Made by a program: the position numbers and the translations under genes. DNA of 64,000 nucleotides, taken from an uncultured Siphonobacter sp. (GTDB lineage: Bacteria > Bacteroidota > Bacteroidia > Cytophagales > Spirosomataceae). Location: the NCBI GenBank assembly GCA_913775095.1, contig CAJYIW010000019.1, forward strand, positions 1-64,000. The letters are read 5' to 3'. Below, piece by piece: positions 26,847 to 36,655 of the stretch. Under the pieces are notes generated by a model that was not told where the DNA came from, did not search any database, and saw only the letters and a program-made list of their open reading frames with translations. The stretch's first letter is position 1. Each line of letters begins with the position of its first letter.

Positions 26847-27722
26847 CTATTTTTCAAGGTCTGATGCGACAGGCCGGTCGGGTAAAGAGACGAAAGCTCC
26901 GACGAGCGAACTCAGGGCATTGATTAAAAAAAAGAGCAGACTCGCCAGTACGGCCTGGTCGGATTCAATGGGCAGATAATCGGCCGCTTTTAAAAAGATG
27001 AATTCCCGAACGCCAATTCCGCCGACGGTTAAAGGCAACAAGGACGCCAGCGAAGAGCCGAGGAAAATCAAGGTGTATTCTACGCGTGAATGCTGACTGC
27101 CAATGGATTGTAACAGCAAGAGCAGAACCATGATCTGTAAAGACTGAAGCAGCAGGGATAATAGAAAAGTCCGGGCGTAGACCCTTTTGAAAGTTGGGAA
27201 GAACAGCCCATAGATCAATCCGCCACCCACCAGAACGGCCAGAGCCAGGGCCCAGAACCCGTAAGAGGAAAAAGGCAGAAGGGTCAGAGCCCGGGAATTG
27301 AAGCCGGCGAATACAAAAATCAGAAAAGTAATGGCGACCAGCCCGCTGCCCCGGTCAAGCAACAAAGCGGAAAGCAGTAAGCGATACTCTGACTGATGGC
27401 GTTTGCGTAGTAACCAGACTTTATACCCGTCCCCGCCGATTCCTCCGGGCAGAAACAGGTTGAAGAACATGGAGCGGTAATAAAGCTGAGTCAGAAAGGG
27501 GAAAGACTCCCGAATGGATACGGCCTTCAGGTGGGTTCCCATGCGAAAAGTGCTCGTAAACTGAGACGCATTATAAACCAGAAAAGCCAGCAGAATCCAG
27601 CCCCAGTGGGCCCGCTGTAAAAGCGGCAGGGTTTTCTCCCAGTCGATCTGGTAATAGAGCCATCCTAAAGCGGCGGTGGTGAGGACGAGCTTCAGGAGCT
27701 TGGTTAAGGTCGATTTTTTCAA
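26847..27722 (-). CDS. Flippase-like membrane protein (LPG synthase TM family)
   Basis: 291 residues, about 7-8 membrane helices. It matches the PF03706 type: FNLFLPGGIGGDGYKVWLL, LSALLLDRGSGLV and LPLTVGGIGVREFIFL are its hallmarks. These proteins are thought to handle lipid-linked sugars or lysyl lipids. The start is a TTG at 27722-27720 that overlaps the TGA of the GT2 gene (TTGA); no ATG lies near, so coupling through a TTG start is likely. Confidence 0.88.
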   Translation of the reverse strand: MKKSTLTKLLKLVLTTAALGWLYYQIDWEKTLPLLQRAHWGWILLAFLVYNASQFTSTFRMGTHLKAVSIRESFPFLTQLYYRSMFFNLFLPGGIGGDGYKVWLLRKRHQSEYRLLLSALLLDRGSGLVAITFLIFVFAGFNSRALTLLPFSSYGFWALALAVLVGGGLIYGLFFPTFKRVYARTFLLSLLLQSLQIMVLLLLLQSIGSQHSRVEYTLIFLGSSLASLLPLTVGGIGVREFIFLKAADYLPIESDQAVLASLLFFLINALSSLVGAFVSLPDRPVASDLEK

Positions 27723-28678
27723 AGGGAAACCACTTCTGAAGATCGGGAATAGATTTCGCGGACGAGATACGTTGACTTATTTCCCGTCTCATAATAGGTA
27801 CGCATCATCATTTCGGCCATGAAACCGAACGTAATGATCTGTAACCCTCCCAGCAGCATAACAACGGCAACGGTTAGCAAGGGACGGTTGCCAATGGCTT
27901 CACCACTGATTTTTACGCCCAGCAGATACAGACTGATCAAAGCTCCGGTAAAGAACGTCAGGATCCCAGCAGGTCCGAAGAGGTGCATAGGTTTACGGAA
28001 ATACTTCTGGAAAAATACCATGAGCAATAAGTCCGACATCACCTTGAACGTACGACCCAGGCCGTACTTGGATTTTCCAAACTGACGGGCGTGGTGACGG
28101 ACGGGCATTTCCTGCATGCGGGCTCCCTGCATGGCCGCCAGCACGGGAATAAAGCGGTGTAACTCGCCGTAAAGTCCGAGGTTCTGGGCAATCTGCCGCT
28201 TGTAAATTTTCAGCGTACAGCCATAATCGTGCAGGTACACACCCGTCAGGCGGCGGATGAGGGCATTGGCGATTTTGCTGGGAATTTTTCGAAGTACCAT
28301 TCCGTCCTGCCGGTTGGCCCGCAAGCCAGCCACGACGTCGAGGTCTTCTTTTTGCAGTTTTTCCAGCATGATGGGAATATCAGCCGGGTCGTTTTGCAAA
28401 TCGCCGTCGAGCGTAACCACGTACGGAGCCTGAGCCTGAGCGATGCCCGCCGCCATGGCAGTGGTCTGACCGTAGTTTTTATTCAAAATGACCAGTTTTA
28501 CCTGCTCGTCGGCGTAATCTTTGATGCGGGAAACGGTAGCGTCAGCAGAGCCATCATCCACCAGAATCAATTCGTAGGAAAGGCCCTTCATCGCCTCGCG
28601 AACGCGGTTCAGCAGGGGCTGGATATTATCTTCTTCGTTCAATAAGGTAATCACCAGCGAAAGTAAAGGACTGGACAT
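27719..28678 (-). CDS. GT2 glycosyltransferase (DPM/GtrB-like)
   Basis: 319 residues from the ATG at 28678, chosen because the GT2 fold begins directly (MSSPLLSLVITLLNEEDNI). The upstream 66 codons of open frame look noncoding. Motifs: VDDGSADAT (UDP binding), DGDLQNDPADIP (DxD), a Gly-rich GARMQEMPVRHHAR segment, and two membrane helices at the C-terminus (about 230-290). DPM/GtrB enzymes put a hexose on undecaprenyl phosphate. The stop overlaps the flippase-like gene. Confidence 0.9.
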   Translation of the reverse strand: MSSPLLSLVITLLNEEDNIQPLLNRVREAMKGLSYELILVDDGSADATVSRIKDYADEQVKLVILNKNYGQTTAMAAGIAQAQAPYVVTLDGDLQNDPADIPIMLEKLQKEDLDVVAGLRANRQDGMVLRKIPSKIANALIRRLTGVYLHDYGCTLKIYKRQIAQNLGLYGELHRFIPVLAAMQGARMQEMPVRHHARQFGKSKYGLGRTFKVMSDLLLMVFFQKYFRKPMHLFGPAGILTFFTGALISLYLLGVKISGEAIGNRPLLTVAVVMLLGGLQIITFGFMAEMMMRTYYETGNKSTYLVREIYSRSSEVVSL

Positions 28679-28842
28679 GTAGAGTTGAAAGTTTTGAGTT
28701 TTGGGTTGGTTAGTTTTCAGTGAATGAATGATAGAAGGAGTGAATACGCTAAATAAGGCATTAGTAACTTTTGGTATTAGTGTGCCTTCTTCGGGATAAG
28801 GGTAAGGAAATAAACCGCTCACGAACCCTAAACTCCAAACGC

Positions 28843-29811
28843 TTACAGGGTTAAATGGGGTAACGCCGTTTTCCACTGGACAAATTCCCGAAGCCCTTCC
28901 TCCAGACTTACCGTGGGTTGATACCCTAGCAATTGCTGAGACTTGCTCAGGTCCGCGTACGTTTGGAAAACATCGCCGGGTTGCTCTTCGCGGTGTACAA
29001 AAATGGCCTCCCGGCCCAGGGCCACTTCCAGCGAAGACACGAGCTTCTGAAGAGTCACGGGTTTCCCGGAGGCGATATTAAAGGCTTCGAAGCCAGCACC
29101 CTGGTACTGAAGAGCCTGTTCAATGCCGGTAATGATATCGCTGATGTGCGTATAATCCCGGCGAGTGCTGCCATCGCCGTAGAGTACAATCGGCTGTCCA
29201 TTGAGAATCAGATCGGCAAATTTATGGATGGCCAGATCCGGTCGCTGACGGGAGCCATATACGGTAAAAAAACGCAGAGCTAAAAACTGGATTCCGTGCA
29301 GGTGAGCATACGTACGGCCCAGCATTTCTCCCGAAATTTTAGACGAAGCGTAAGGGCTAATCGGTTGTAAATCCGTATCCGTTTCTCGCCAGGGTACATT
29401 TGGATTTTCTCCGTAAACGCTGGAAGAAGAAGCGTAGATGAATTTCCTGATCGACAGGGAACGGGTGACTTCCAGCAGGGCCAGCGTACCCATGACGTTC
29501 GTATCGTAGTATTCTTTCGTCGAATCAATGCTGTTTCGAACGCCCGCTTTGGCGGCCAGATGAATAATGGCTTCGAAATGCTGATTCCGGAGAATTTTTG
29601 TCAGGTAGTTCTGGTGAGTGATGGGGGCTTCAATTAAACTGAAATGAGGATGCTCACTAATGGTTTGAAGATTAGCATGTTTTTGCGAGGAGCTATAAAA
29701 ATCGTCGAAATTATCAATAACGGTAACGGCGGTATCCGGCATAGACAGCAGTCGCTCGGCGAGGTGACTACCTATAAATCCTGCTCCTCCCGTAATCAGA
29801 AAATGTTTCAT
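28843..29811 (-). CDS. UDP-glucuronate/UDP-glucose 4-epimerase-like protein
   Basis: 322 residues from the ATG at 29811. The Rossmann loop GGAGFIGSH at the start binds NAD; YASSSSVYG and PYASSK give the Ser and the Tyr-x3-Lys pair. It is closest to UDP-glucuronate 4-epimerases by the SVYG-ENPNVPWRE segment. It would supply a nucleotide sugar to the three glycan genes downstream (164 bp spacer). The substrate is an inference. Confidence 0.9.
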   Translation of the reverse strand: MKHFLITGGAGFIGSHLAERLLSMPDTAVTVIDNFDDFYSSSQKHANLQTISEHPHFSLIEAPITHQNYLTKILRNQHFEAIIHLAAKAGVRNSIDSTKEYYDTNVMGTLALLEVTRSLSIRKFIYASSSSVYGENPNVPWRETDTDLQPISPYASSKISGEMLGRTYAHLHGIQFLALRFFTVYGSRQRPDLAIHKFADLILNGQPIVLYGDGSTRRDYTHISDIITGIEQALQYQGAGFEAFNIASGKPVTLQKLVSSLEVALGREAIFVHREEQPGDVFQTYADLSKSQQLLGYQPTVSLEEGLREFVQWKTALPHLTL

Positions 29812-30612
29812 GGTTTTCTGGGATTTGAGACCAATCAAATCGGTTCGTTTCCGCATGGAAGGCTAAAGAGGTGGTAAGTTACAATTCTTTACGTCGTTTT
29901 TAGTCTTTTCTGCGGACAATTGAGATCATCCAAAAGAGTTTATCGATTAATTCAAACTTCAAAACCGGATATTCCCATTTCGAGGAAGGAGCCGGTTCCT
30001 GATACGTTCTGGAAGTACGGAATAAAGGGGTGGTGGGGTTTCCAGGGTCACGACTCCCTTTCCGGAACTGATCCGGATCATCGGGTCGGAAAGAAATTCC
30101 GTTCGGAAAATAGCCGTAATCGGCATTGGGTCAGCAGAGGATTCTGCAAAACTTCCGACGTTTGACGACTTCTATGGAATGACTCAGATAAACTACATAC
30201 GCCGGACTAAATTGTTTATACGCAATGACTTTTTCTTCAGGAACAATCAGGCCCATCGCCTGACTCACCAGATTTTCCCGGTCGATTTTCGGGTAAGTCG
30301 ATTGAAAAACAGTAGTGCCGTTACCAGAAAGCAAGCCGTTCAAGCCCAAAGGAGCGGAAGCTTAGGCGGGTATTGGCCACAGGCCAGCTACACCGGTCAA
30401 CGAAAGGGTTACCACACTGTAAAGCCTGGGACGGTCCCGTTAATGGTCTCAAGCGTTCTGCGGATATATTCAGCAGGAAGAACCCTGGCAACCAGGCAGA
30501 ACAGGGGTGTGATCGTTTACCGGAGAAAGCCACCGGAAACGGAAAAATCCCCGGAAATCCCAGGGATTTTAATAGCGTAAAGGTTTTCAGGACAATGGGA
30601 TCAAAACCCCGG
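29812..30612 (-). pseudogene. Decayed coding remnants upstream of glycan cluster
   Basis: About 800 bp without an intact gene. Minus-strand frames hold protein-like fragments broken by stops and frameshifts: GLWPIPA then a stop (TAA near 30362), followed to 30131 by PEEKVIAYKQFSPAYVVYLS, which resembles the C-terminal part of PMT-type glycosyltransferases. Closer to 29.9 kb, WEYPVLKFELIDKLFWMIS ends at a stop. In a third frame YIRRTLETINGTVPGFTVW lies near 30450. I infer one or two dead genes of the glycan cluster. Identity is uncertain. Confidence 0.35.
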
Positions 30613-30924
30613 TTATCCTACGAAAGCTGAATACGAAGAACCAACCGATGAAAATGCGGTGATTGGCTGACTGCTCCGAAACTCACGGACCAGGTCTCCA
30701 ACGGTGTTGATGTTACGAATGGAAGAAGTAGCTAATTCCAGACCTACCGCCTGTTCAACTTCGTTGGTTAGTTCCCGTAATTCCGCGTCGGTCAGTCCAA
30801 AATCCTGCTGAAATGAATGTTGCAGACGGATGGTGCGGGGGGCGTAGACGTAAAAACTTTTGCGGAATAAGGCACGTAGGGCAGAAATAATCTGTCCCTG
30901 TAGGGGGTCAATAATCGTTTTCAT
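30613..30924 (-). CDS. Acyl-carrier-like small protein without the pantetheine serine
   Basis: 103 residues. Residues 33-78 have the helix pattern of an acyl carrier protein: IRLQHSFQQDFGLTDAEL, then EVEQAVGLEL and TVGDLVREF. At the place of the phosphopantetheine Ser (DSL) it reads TDA, so it should not carry an acyl chain. The N-terminal 30 residues are basic and helical. The tail is Ser/Gly rich. Role unknown. It lies next to a divergent-looking decayed region and ahead of a TetR gene. Confidence 0.6.
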   Translation of the reverse strand: MKTIIDPLQGQIISALRALFRKSFYVYAPRTIRLQHSFQQDFGLTDAELRELTNEVEQAVGLELATSSIRNINTVGDLVREFRSSQPITAFSSVGSSYSAFVG

Positions 30925-31070
30925 GGCGTGGCCCTGTGGGGCATCATTAAGGTACTACAGATACTGATCTAATTCATAAGGTGCATACGCATAGCTCGGG
31001 GTTGCATCAATAAACGTTTAGATGTCTCGACTAACCTGCTAGCAGGTTCGAAATGAGATAAAAAAGAATG

Positions 31071-31667
31071 TTATTCCAGGCCTTTTCCGATAATGGAAAT
31101 CATTAAATCCAGTTTCGTATCCAGATCAGGATTTTCATCAAACATCAGAATATCAATCTCTATGCCCCGTAAGGCCGTGAGAATGACGTGGGATAACAAG
31201 CTTAAATCGGTACGGTGACGCTCGTGTATTTCCTGCCGGTCGATACCATAAGTGATGATTCCTTCAAATAACCTAATCTCCCGGCTGCTGAATACGTTTC
31301 GGCAGGTATCAATCACCGAACGATTGCACTGCACTTCCGCCGAAAGCGTTCGGTACAGGTTCATCTTCTGGTGAAGGGCCAGAATCTTGGTTTTGGTAAC
31401 GGCTTTGAATTTTTCCTGACTGGTAGTGGCCTGCTGGCAGGCTTTTTCCATCAGAAGAAAGACATCACTCATTTCTTTAGACAAGACAGCTTCGAAGATT
31501 TCTTCTTTACTGGCAAAGTAATAATACAGCGTACTTTTCCCCTTACCCATTGCCCTGGCAATGTCTTCCATCGTGGATTTACTCAAACCGTATTGCTGAA
31601 AGATTTTCTGAGCCGCTTCCATGATGGAAGCTCTGGTTTGCTCATCTTTGACAAGGGCTGTCGTCAT
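31071..31667 (-). CDS. TetR family regulator
   Basis: 198 residues. The N-terminal helix-turn-helix (residues 12-58) is typical: IMEAAQKIFQQYGLSKSTMEDIARAMGKGKSTLYYYF, then SKEEIFEAVL. The C-terminal ligand domain is divergent, so the inducer is unknown. The gene lies between pyrH-frr and the carrier-like gene with no obvious target divergent to it. Confidence 0.92.
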   Translation of the reverse strand: MTTALVKDEQTRASIMEAAQKIFQQYGLSKSTMEDIARAMGKGKSTLYYYFASKEEIFEAVLSKEMSDVFLLMEKACQQATTSQEKFKAVTKTKILALHQKMNLYRTLSAEVQCNRSVIDTCRNVFSSREIRLFEGIITYGIDRQEIHERHRTDLSLLSHVILTALRGIEIDILMFDENPDLDTKLDLMISIIGKGLE

Positions 31668-31754
31668 TTCGACTAAAAACGTTTTACGGTCTAAAAGTGG
31701 CCCTTTGTTTTGGTTTCACCTAATGTTTTTTTACTTTTTTGATGAGTGGAAAAC

Positions 31755-31787
31755 AAAAAAACCGGTCTCTGGGAAGAGACCGGTTTT
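31755..31787 (-). terminator. frr terminator
   Basis: Perfect arms AAAACCGGTCTCT and AGAGACCGGTTTT with a four-base loop, right after frr on the minus strand and followed by T residues. Confidence 0.85.
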
Positions 31788-31804
31788 CATTCATGAGCCG
31801 TTGC

Positions 31805-32365
31805 CTATACCGACATAATATCCGCCTCCTTGGCCAGGAATACCTGATCAATTTTAGCAACGTATTTATCCGTCAATTTCTGGATGCGGTCTTCGCCTTC
31901 TTTCACGGCATCTTCAGCAACGCCGTCTTTCGTTAGTTTTTTGATGCTGTTATTGGCATCCTGACGGGCGTTCCGAATGTTTACCTTCGCCGTTTCGATT
32001 TCCGCTTTTACGCGTTTCACCAGATCCCGGCGACGTTCTTCCGTAACGGGTGGGATGCTGATGCGAAGCACTTCTCCGTCATTGGCCGGAGAAAAACCAA
32101 GGTTTGCATTCCGAATAGCCCGATCGATGTCATTCACAATCTTCTTTTCGAAAGGCTTCACTGAGATAGTCCGGGCATCGGGGGTGGTAATAGAAGCCAC
32201 ATTGTGCAGCGGGCTGGGAACACCGTAGTATTCCACCATAACGCCTTCGAGCATAGCCGGGGAGGCTTTTCCTGCCCGTATTTTACTTAATTCAATGTTC
32301 AGGTGCTTCATGGCCCCTTCCATTGTTTCTGTCGCAGCTTCGATATAAAACTCTATTTCGTCCAT
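31805..32365 (-). CDS. frr: Ribosome recycling factor
   Basis: 186 residues, standard length. The family pattern is complete: MKHLNIELSKIRAGKASPAMLEGVMVEYYG, ASITTPDARTISVKPFEK, SIPPVTEERRRDLVK and ARQDANNSIKKL. It works with EF-G to release the ribosome after termination. Follows pyrH by 71 bp, the common pyrH-frr order. Confidence 0.98.
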   Translation of the reverse strand: MDEIEFYIEAATETMEGAMKHLNIELSKIRAGKASPAMLEGVMVEYYGVPSPLHNVASITTPDARTISVKPFEKKIVNDIDRAIRNANLGFSPANDGEVLRISIPPVTEERRRDLVKRVKAEIETAKVNIRNARQDANNSIKKLTKDGVAEDAVKEGEDRIQKLTDKYVAKIDQVFLAKEADIMSV

Positions 32366-32436
32366 TGCGGAGATAGTATGATGTTACGTATAAGACAGTT
32401 TTACGAGGAAATGTTCTCAACAAACGTTGAAATCAA

Positions 32437-33156
32437 TTACGAAATAAGTGTTCCTACTTCCTGACCCATGACGAGGTTCAGCAGGTTACCGGGCTTATTC
32501 ATATCAAAAACTACGATGGGGAGTTTGTTTTCGCGGCATAAAGCAAAGGCCGCTAAGTCCATTACTTTCAGATCTTTCGCGATTACTTCGTCGAAACTTA
32601 CGGCCGAATAACGCGTGGCAGTTGCATCTTTTTCGGGGTCAGCCGTGTAAACGCCATCGACGCGGGTTCCTTTCAGAACGACGTCAGCCTTGATTTCGAT
32701 GGCCCGTAGACTGGCGGCTGAATCCGTAGTGAAGTAGGGGTTACCCGTTCCGGCACCAAAAATGACGATACGACCTTTCTCGAGGTGACGCATGGCCCGG
32801 CGGCGAATGAGAGGTTCGCAGATCTGTTCCATTTTAACGGCTGACATCAGCCGGGTGAACAAACCTTCTTTTTCAAGAGCAGCCTGAACGGCCATTCCGT
32901 TGATTACCGTGGCTAACATTCCCATGTAATCCCCCTGCACGCGATCCAGACCAGTGGCTTCGAGTTCTTTTCCGCGGAAGATGTTTCCTCCACCTACAAC
33001 AATAGCTACTTGAACACCGAGATCAGCAATGCGTTTTACTTCCTGGGCGTATTGTTCAAGAATGGACGAATCAATGATTTTATCCGACTTCTTTTCGCCG
33101 CTGAGGGCTTCTCCACTTAGTTTGAGTAAAATTCGCTTGTACTTCGGCGTTTCCAT
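32437..33156 (-). CDS. pyrH: Uridylate kinase
   Basis: 239 residues. [14 protein letters not shown] opens the amino-acid kinase fold; [49 protein letters not shown] and VDGVYTADP are the UMP/ATP sites. It phosphorylates UMP to UDP. Operon with frr. Confidence 0.98.
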   Translation of the reverse strand: METPKYKRILLKLSGEALSGEKKSDKIIDSSILEQYAQEVKRIADLGVQVAIVVGGGNIFRGKELEATGLDRVQGDYMGMLATVINGMAVQAALEKEGLFTRLMSAVKMEQICEPLIRRRAMRHLEKGRIVIFGAGTGNPYFTTDSAASLRAIEIKADVVLKGTRVDGVYTADPEKDATATRYSAVSFDEVIAKDLKVMDLAAFALCRENKLPIVVFDMNKPGNLLNLVMGQEVGTLIS

Positions 33157-33298
33157 AAAGGCAGTTTTTGGGTCGCTAAGTTAAGACGCAGGCCGCCAGA
33201 AAGGCAAAGCTCTACTCATTTTTCTTTACGAATATACGTAAAGGCTTCCCGTAGTTTAGTTGAAAATCAGGTGATTGAAAGGGGGATCGTATCCCAAA

Positions 33299-34189
33299 CT
33301 AGGTACTTCTCGGTTTAGGCGTTGCGTTGACCAGATACACTCCCAGCAGAATGATAGCCATACCCACAAAATGCTGAGACTGAACCTGTTCATGATCCAG
33401 CACCCCCCAGGCCACGGCAATGATGGGCATCAGGTATGTTACCGAACTCACAAAGACGGGTCCGGTCATCTGAAGCAGCTGATTATAAAAGATCATGGCG
33501 ATACCCGAACCGACGAGGCCCAGCGTGACTGCCGCCGCAAAAGACCAGCCCGCATTAGCTTCCTGAAAACGCTGAATAAAATCGGTCTGAAAGAGAAAGG
33601 CCGCCGCTAAGGGAGCAATCGTAACGAAGGTAACACCCGTTAAGACAAAAGGCTTCAAATCCGAGAGATACGTCTTAAGCAAGTGGGGATTAATCCCGTA
33701 AAGCACCGTAGCCAGGATAACCAGTAGAGAATAATAGTTGAAAGTAATGACCCCCTGATTACCGCTCAGCGTGATGAGAATACAGCCGAGTAAACCCAGG
33801 ACAAGACCAATCACCTGTCGGGAGGTCATCTTCTGTTTAAAAACCAGAAATCCAATGATGAGTACGAACAGCGGCGTAAAAGCATTCAGAATACCCACCA
33901 GTGAACTATTCATGTGCATGACGGCAAAGGAAAACAGATACGCCGGAATGAAGCTGCCCACCATGCCGCAGACAAACCCCCAGAACCACTGGCGGGCCGT
34001 AGGCAGGTTATTCACCTGGGTAAGGAGAATAGGCACAAAAAAAGCTCCGGCGGCCAATAGGCGAAACGAAGCAATCTGAATTCCTGAAAAGGTATGAAGG
34101 GCCTGTTTCATCAAAATGAAGGAACTGCCCCAGGTCAGAGCCAGCCCCATCAAAATAACCCAGGCCATGGGTGGAGTAGATTTTTGCAT
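33299..34189 (-). CDS. DMT-superfamily permease (EamA type)
   Basis: 296 residues from the ATG at 34189, since MQKSTPPMAWVILMGLALTWGSSFILMK is the natural start. Ten membrane helices in two EamA repeats (about 8-140 and 150-285). It exports small metabolites such as amino acids; the substrate is unknown. Monocistronic, with a low-complexity mirrored leader (34200-34275). Confidence 0.9.
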   Translation of the reverse strand: MQKSTPPMAWVILMGLALTWGSSFILMKQALHTFSGIQIASFRLLAAGAFFVPILLTQVNNLPTARQWFWGFVCGMVGSFIPAYLFSFAVMHMNSSLVGILNAFTPLFVLIIGFLVFKQKMTSRQVIGLVLGLLGCILITLSGNQGVITFNYYSLLVILATVLYGINPHLLKTYLSDLKPFVLTGVTFVTIAPLAAAFLFQTDFIQRFQEANAGWSFAAAVTLGLVGSGIAMIFYNQLLQMTGPVFVSSVTYLMPIIAVAWGVLDHEQVQSQHFVGMAIILLGVYLVNATPKPRST

Positions 34190-34279
34190 AGGAAGAAATG
34201 GGATTGATAGTTGTTGGTAAGAGGTTGATAGTAAAAGTAACAACCTCTCCCTGACAACTCATTACCTAACAACCATCGA

Positions 34280-35272
34280 CTAATAACTAACCTCAACGGC
34301 GTGAGCGGCGGAGATTTCCTGTAAAATCTCGTCCACTTCCGCAAACGTTTCTACCAGTACCAGTCGGCTGCGGAATGATTTGGCTCCTTCGATGCCTTTA
34401 AAATAACTGGCGTAATGTCTTCGCATTTCCAGAATGCCCAGACGCTCGCCTTTCCAGCGAACCGAGAATTCTACGTGCTGACGACACACGGCTACGCGGT
34501 CGGCAATCGTTGGAGGAGCGAGCATTTCACCCGTTTTCAGGTAATGTTTGATTTCGTTGAAAATCCACGGATACCCAATACTCGCCCGACCCACCATGAT
34601 GCCATCCACCCCGTAGCGGTTTTTGTACTCCAGAGCCTTTTCCGGACTGGAAATGTCCCCATTTCCGAAAATAGGAATCCGGATGCGGGAATTATCCTTG
34701 ATCTTTCCGATCAGCGTCCAGTCTGCGTCGCCCTTATACATCTGCACGCGGGTACGACCGTGAATGGTCAGGGCCTGAATGCCAATGTCCTGGAGGCGTT
34801 CGGCGACTTCCTCAATATTTTTCGTGGAATCATCCCAGCCCAGACGGGTTTTTACCGTCACGGGTAGGTGCGTGGCCTTGACTACGGCTTCCGTCATGCG
34901 AACCATTTTGGGAATATCCTGTAATAAAGCCGCTCCGGCTCCTCGGCAGGCTACCTGCTTCACCGGGCAACCGTAGTTAATGTCGATGAGATCAGGCGAA
35001 ACTTCGGTAGTGATTCTGGCACATTCGGCCATGGTGTCCACATCCGAGCCGAACAATTGAATTCCAATGGGACGTTCGTATTCGAAAATATCCAGTTTCT
35101 GACGGCTCTTGGCGGCATCGCGAATGAGCCCTTCACTGGAAACGAATTCCGTATACATCAGATCGGCACCGCCCGCCTTGCATACCGCCCGGAACGGAGG
35201 GTCGCTTACGTCTTCCATGGGAGCTAACAGGATTGGAAATTCGCCTAATTCAATATCTTTGATCTTTACCAT
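34280..35272 (-). CDS. dusB: tRNA-dihydrouridine synthase
   Basis: 330 residues. The FMN barrel signatures are LLAPMEDVSDPPFR, YTEFVSSEGLIR, IQLFGSD, DINYGCPVKQV (catalytic Cys), VTVKTRLGWDD, LTIHGRTRVQMYKG and PIFGNGDISS. Reduces uridine to dihydrouridine in tRNA. The usual Bacteroidota Dus is of the DusB type. Divergent from the CPBP protease gene. Confidence 0.95.
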   Translation of the reverse strand: MVKIKDIELGEFPILLAPMEDVSDPPFRAVCKAGGADLMYTEFVSSEGLIRDAAKSRQKLDIFEYERPIGIQLFGSDVDTMAECARITTEVSPDLIDINYGCPVKQVACRGAGAALLQDIPKMVRMTEAVVKATHLPVTVKTRLGWDDSTKNIEEVAERLQDIGIQALTIHGRTRVQMYKGDADWTLIGKIKDNSRIRIPIFGNGDISSPEKALEYKNRYGVDGIMVGRASIGYPWIFNEIKHYLKTGEMLAPPTIADRVAVCRQHVEFSVRWKGERLGILEMRRHYASYFKGIEGAKSFRSRLVLVETFAEVDEILQEISAAHAVEVSY

Positions 35273-35384
35273 TCGAGTGGAGGAAATAAGGAGAGCTACC
35301 GTTCAGGAAGTAAGAATTGAAAGAAAAGTCCGTACTTCGTGGTGGCTCCGTCTCTATAGATGCGTCTTGATTTTACAAAATTAC

Positions 35385-36308
35385 ATGGAAATGCTTGAAA
35401 CCCCTGATCGTCGGACCCGACGATTTTCGCCACTAGCCAGTTTATTAATCATTTTTGGGTTAATGGTTGTCTTAAGTGCCTTTTCTCAGGTGGCTATTAT
35501 CTATCCGCTGGTGAAAGCTTTAACCGGAGTGGACATGCTCGAAGCAGGGAATGGACTCTTCACCAACCCGTCGGCTTATCCGCATAGCTGGCTCGCCACG
35601 ATGTTGTTGCAGGCCATTAACTCGCTGTTTAGCTTTACCCTGACTGCTCTCATTTACTGGTATCTGGTTGAGAAACGCAACATCATTTTTGTAGAAAAAG
35701 GTTCGCCTGACCCCCTGATCTGGGCAGCCGTTCTGGTGCTGGTGATTAGTTACATTCCCTTCAACGGACTGATTTTTGAATATAACCAGAAATTACCCTT
35801 GCCCGAATGGATGGTCAGAAGTGAAAAACAACTCGAAACCCTGACGAAATTCCTGACGCAGTTTCCCACGTTTCTACACTTTCTGTTTGGTCTTTTCGTC
35901 ATAGCGGTCCTGCCGGCTCTGGGAGAAGAGTTACTCTTTCGGGGAACCCTTCAGAAATTATTCGAACGCTGGTGGGGGCGGCCTCATCTGGCCGTTTGGC
36001 TGGCAGCGGCTGTTTTTAGTGCCTATCACATGCAGTTCATGGGCTTTTTTCCCCGCATGATTCTCGGAGCCATGTTCGGGTATCTGTATCTCTGGTCAGG
36101 AAACCTCTGGGTATCCATTTTCGCTCACTTTGTTAATAACGGATTTGTCGTGTTGATGATTTACCTCAGAGGGCAAAAACTGGTAAACATTGATGTGGAA
36201 AACGCGGAGTCGGTTCCGTTGGCTTCGGCTCTGGTTTCGGCCGTAGTGGCCGCGTCCCTGATGCGGATTATTTACCTTCGAACCCAGGGCCGTGCGACCA
36301 GGATCTGA
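35385..36308 (+). CDS. CPBP-family intramembrane protease
   Basis: 307 residues from the ATG at 35385, chosen because the upstream open frame overlaps dusB. About 8 membrane helices. The abortive-infection/CPBP motifs are LGEELLFRGTLQ (EExxxR), FSAYHMQFMGFFPR and SIFAHFVNNG. The pair of Glu and the two His build a glutamic-type intramembrane protease site. The target is unknown. It is followed after 125 bp by the DUF2007-cdsA pair. Confidence 0.9.
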   Translation: MEMLETPDRRTRRFSPLASLLIIFGLMVVLSAFSQVAIIYPLVKALTGVDMLEAGNGLFTNPSAYPHSWLATMLLQAINSLFSFTLTALIYWYLVEKRNIIFVEKGSPDPLIWAAVLVLVISYIPFNGLIFEYNQKLPLPEWMVRSEKQLETLTKFLTQFPTFLHFLFGLFVIAVLPALGEELLFRGTLQKLFERWWGRPHLAVWLAAAVFSAYHMQFMGFFPRMILGAMFGYLYLWSGNLWVSIFAHFVNNGFVVLMIYLRGQKLVNIDVENAESVPLASALVSAVVAASLMRIIYLRTQGRATRI

Positions 36309-36433
36309 GAAACTATTTCCCGGCCAAACCACGAAAGGCGTAGGAACTGCATTATTTTTGCCGGAATCTGGAGAGATGCATCCCGATAAACAAAGCTGAT
36401 TACTCGTCTGTTGTACCTGTAAACTTTGATGAT

Positions 36434-36655
36434 TTGGAAGGCTGGGTTAAAATTTATGAGTCCTTTATGCCCTGGCGAGTGGAACTCGTAAAAGGCTGGT
36501 TACTGGACGAATATGAGATTGACGGAGTAGTACTGAGCAAGCAGGATAGTTCCTACTTATGGGGGCATTGTGAGCTTCACGTTCCGGTTAAGGATGCGGC
36601 GTTTGCCGAATTTATCATTAAGCATGAGGAAAAAAATACAGACGCGACTGAGTAG
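36434..36655 (+). CDS. DUF2007-like small protein (TTG start)
   Basis: 73 residues. I choose the TTG at 36434 since family members begin MENWVKVY and this one reads (M)EGWVKIYESF, and no in-frame ATG lies upstream. Other markers: AELVKGWLLDE-like segment, VVLSKQDSSYLWG and ELHVPVKDAAFA. DUF2007 is called a putative signal-transducing domain with no proven role. The 3' end overlaps cdsA by 32 bp, suggesting coupled translation. Confidence 0.8.
   Translation: MEGWVKIYESFMPWRVELVKGWLLDEYEIDGVVLSKQDSSYLWGHCELHVPVKDAAFAEFIIKHEEKNTDATE

Noticed and set aside
36570-36623. Earlier start for cdsA
   Set aside because: These 18 codons lie in the DUF2007-like gene and read Arg-rich; the ATG at 36624 gives a normal CdsA N-terminus.
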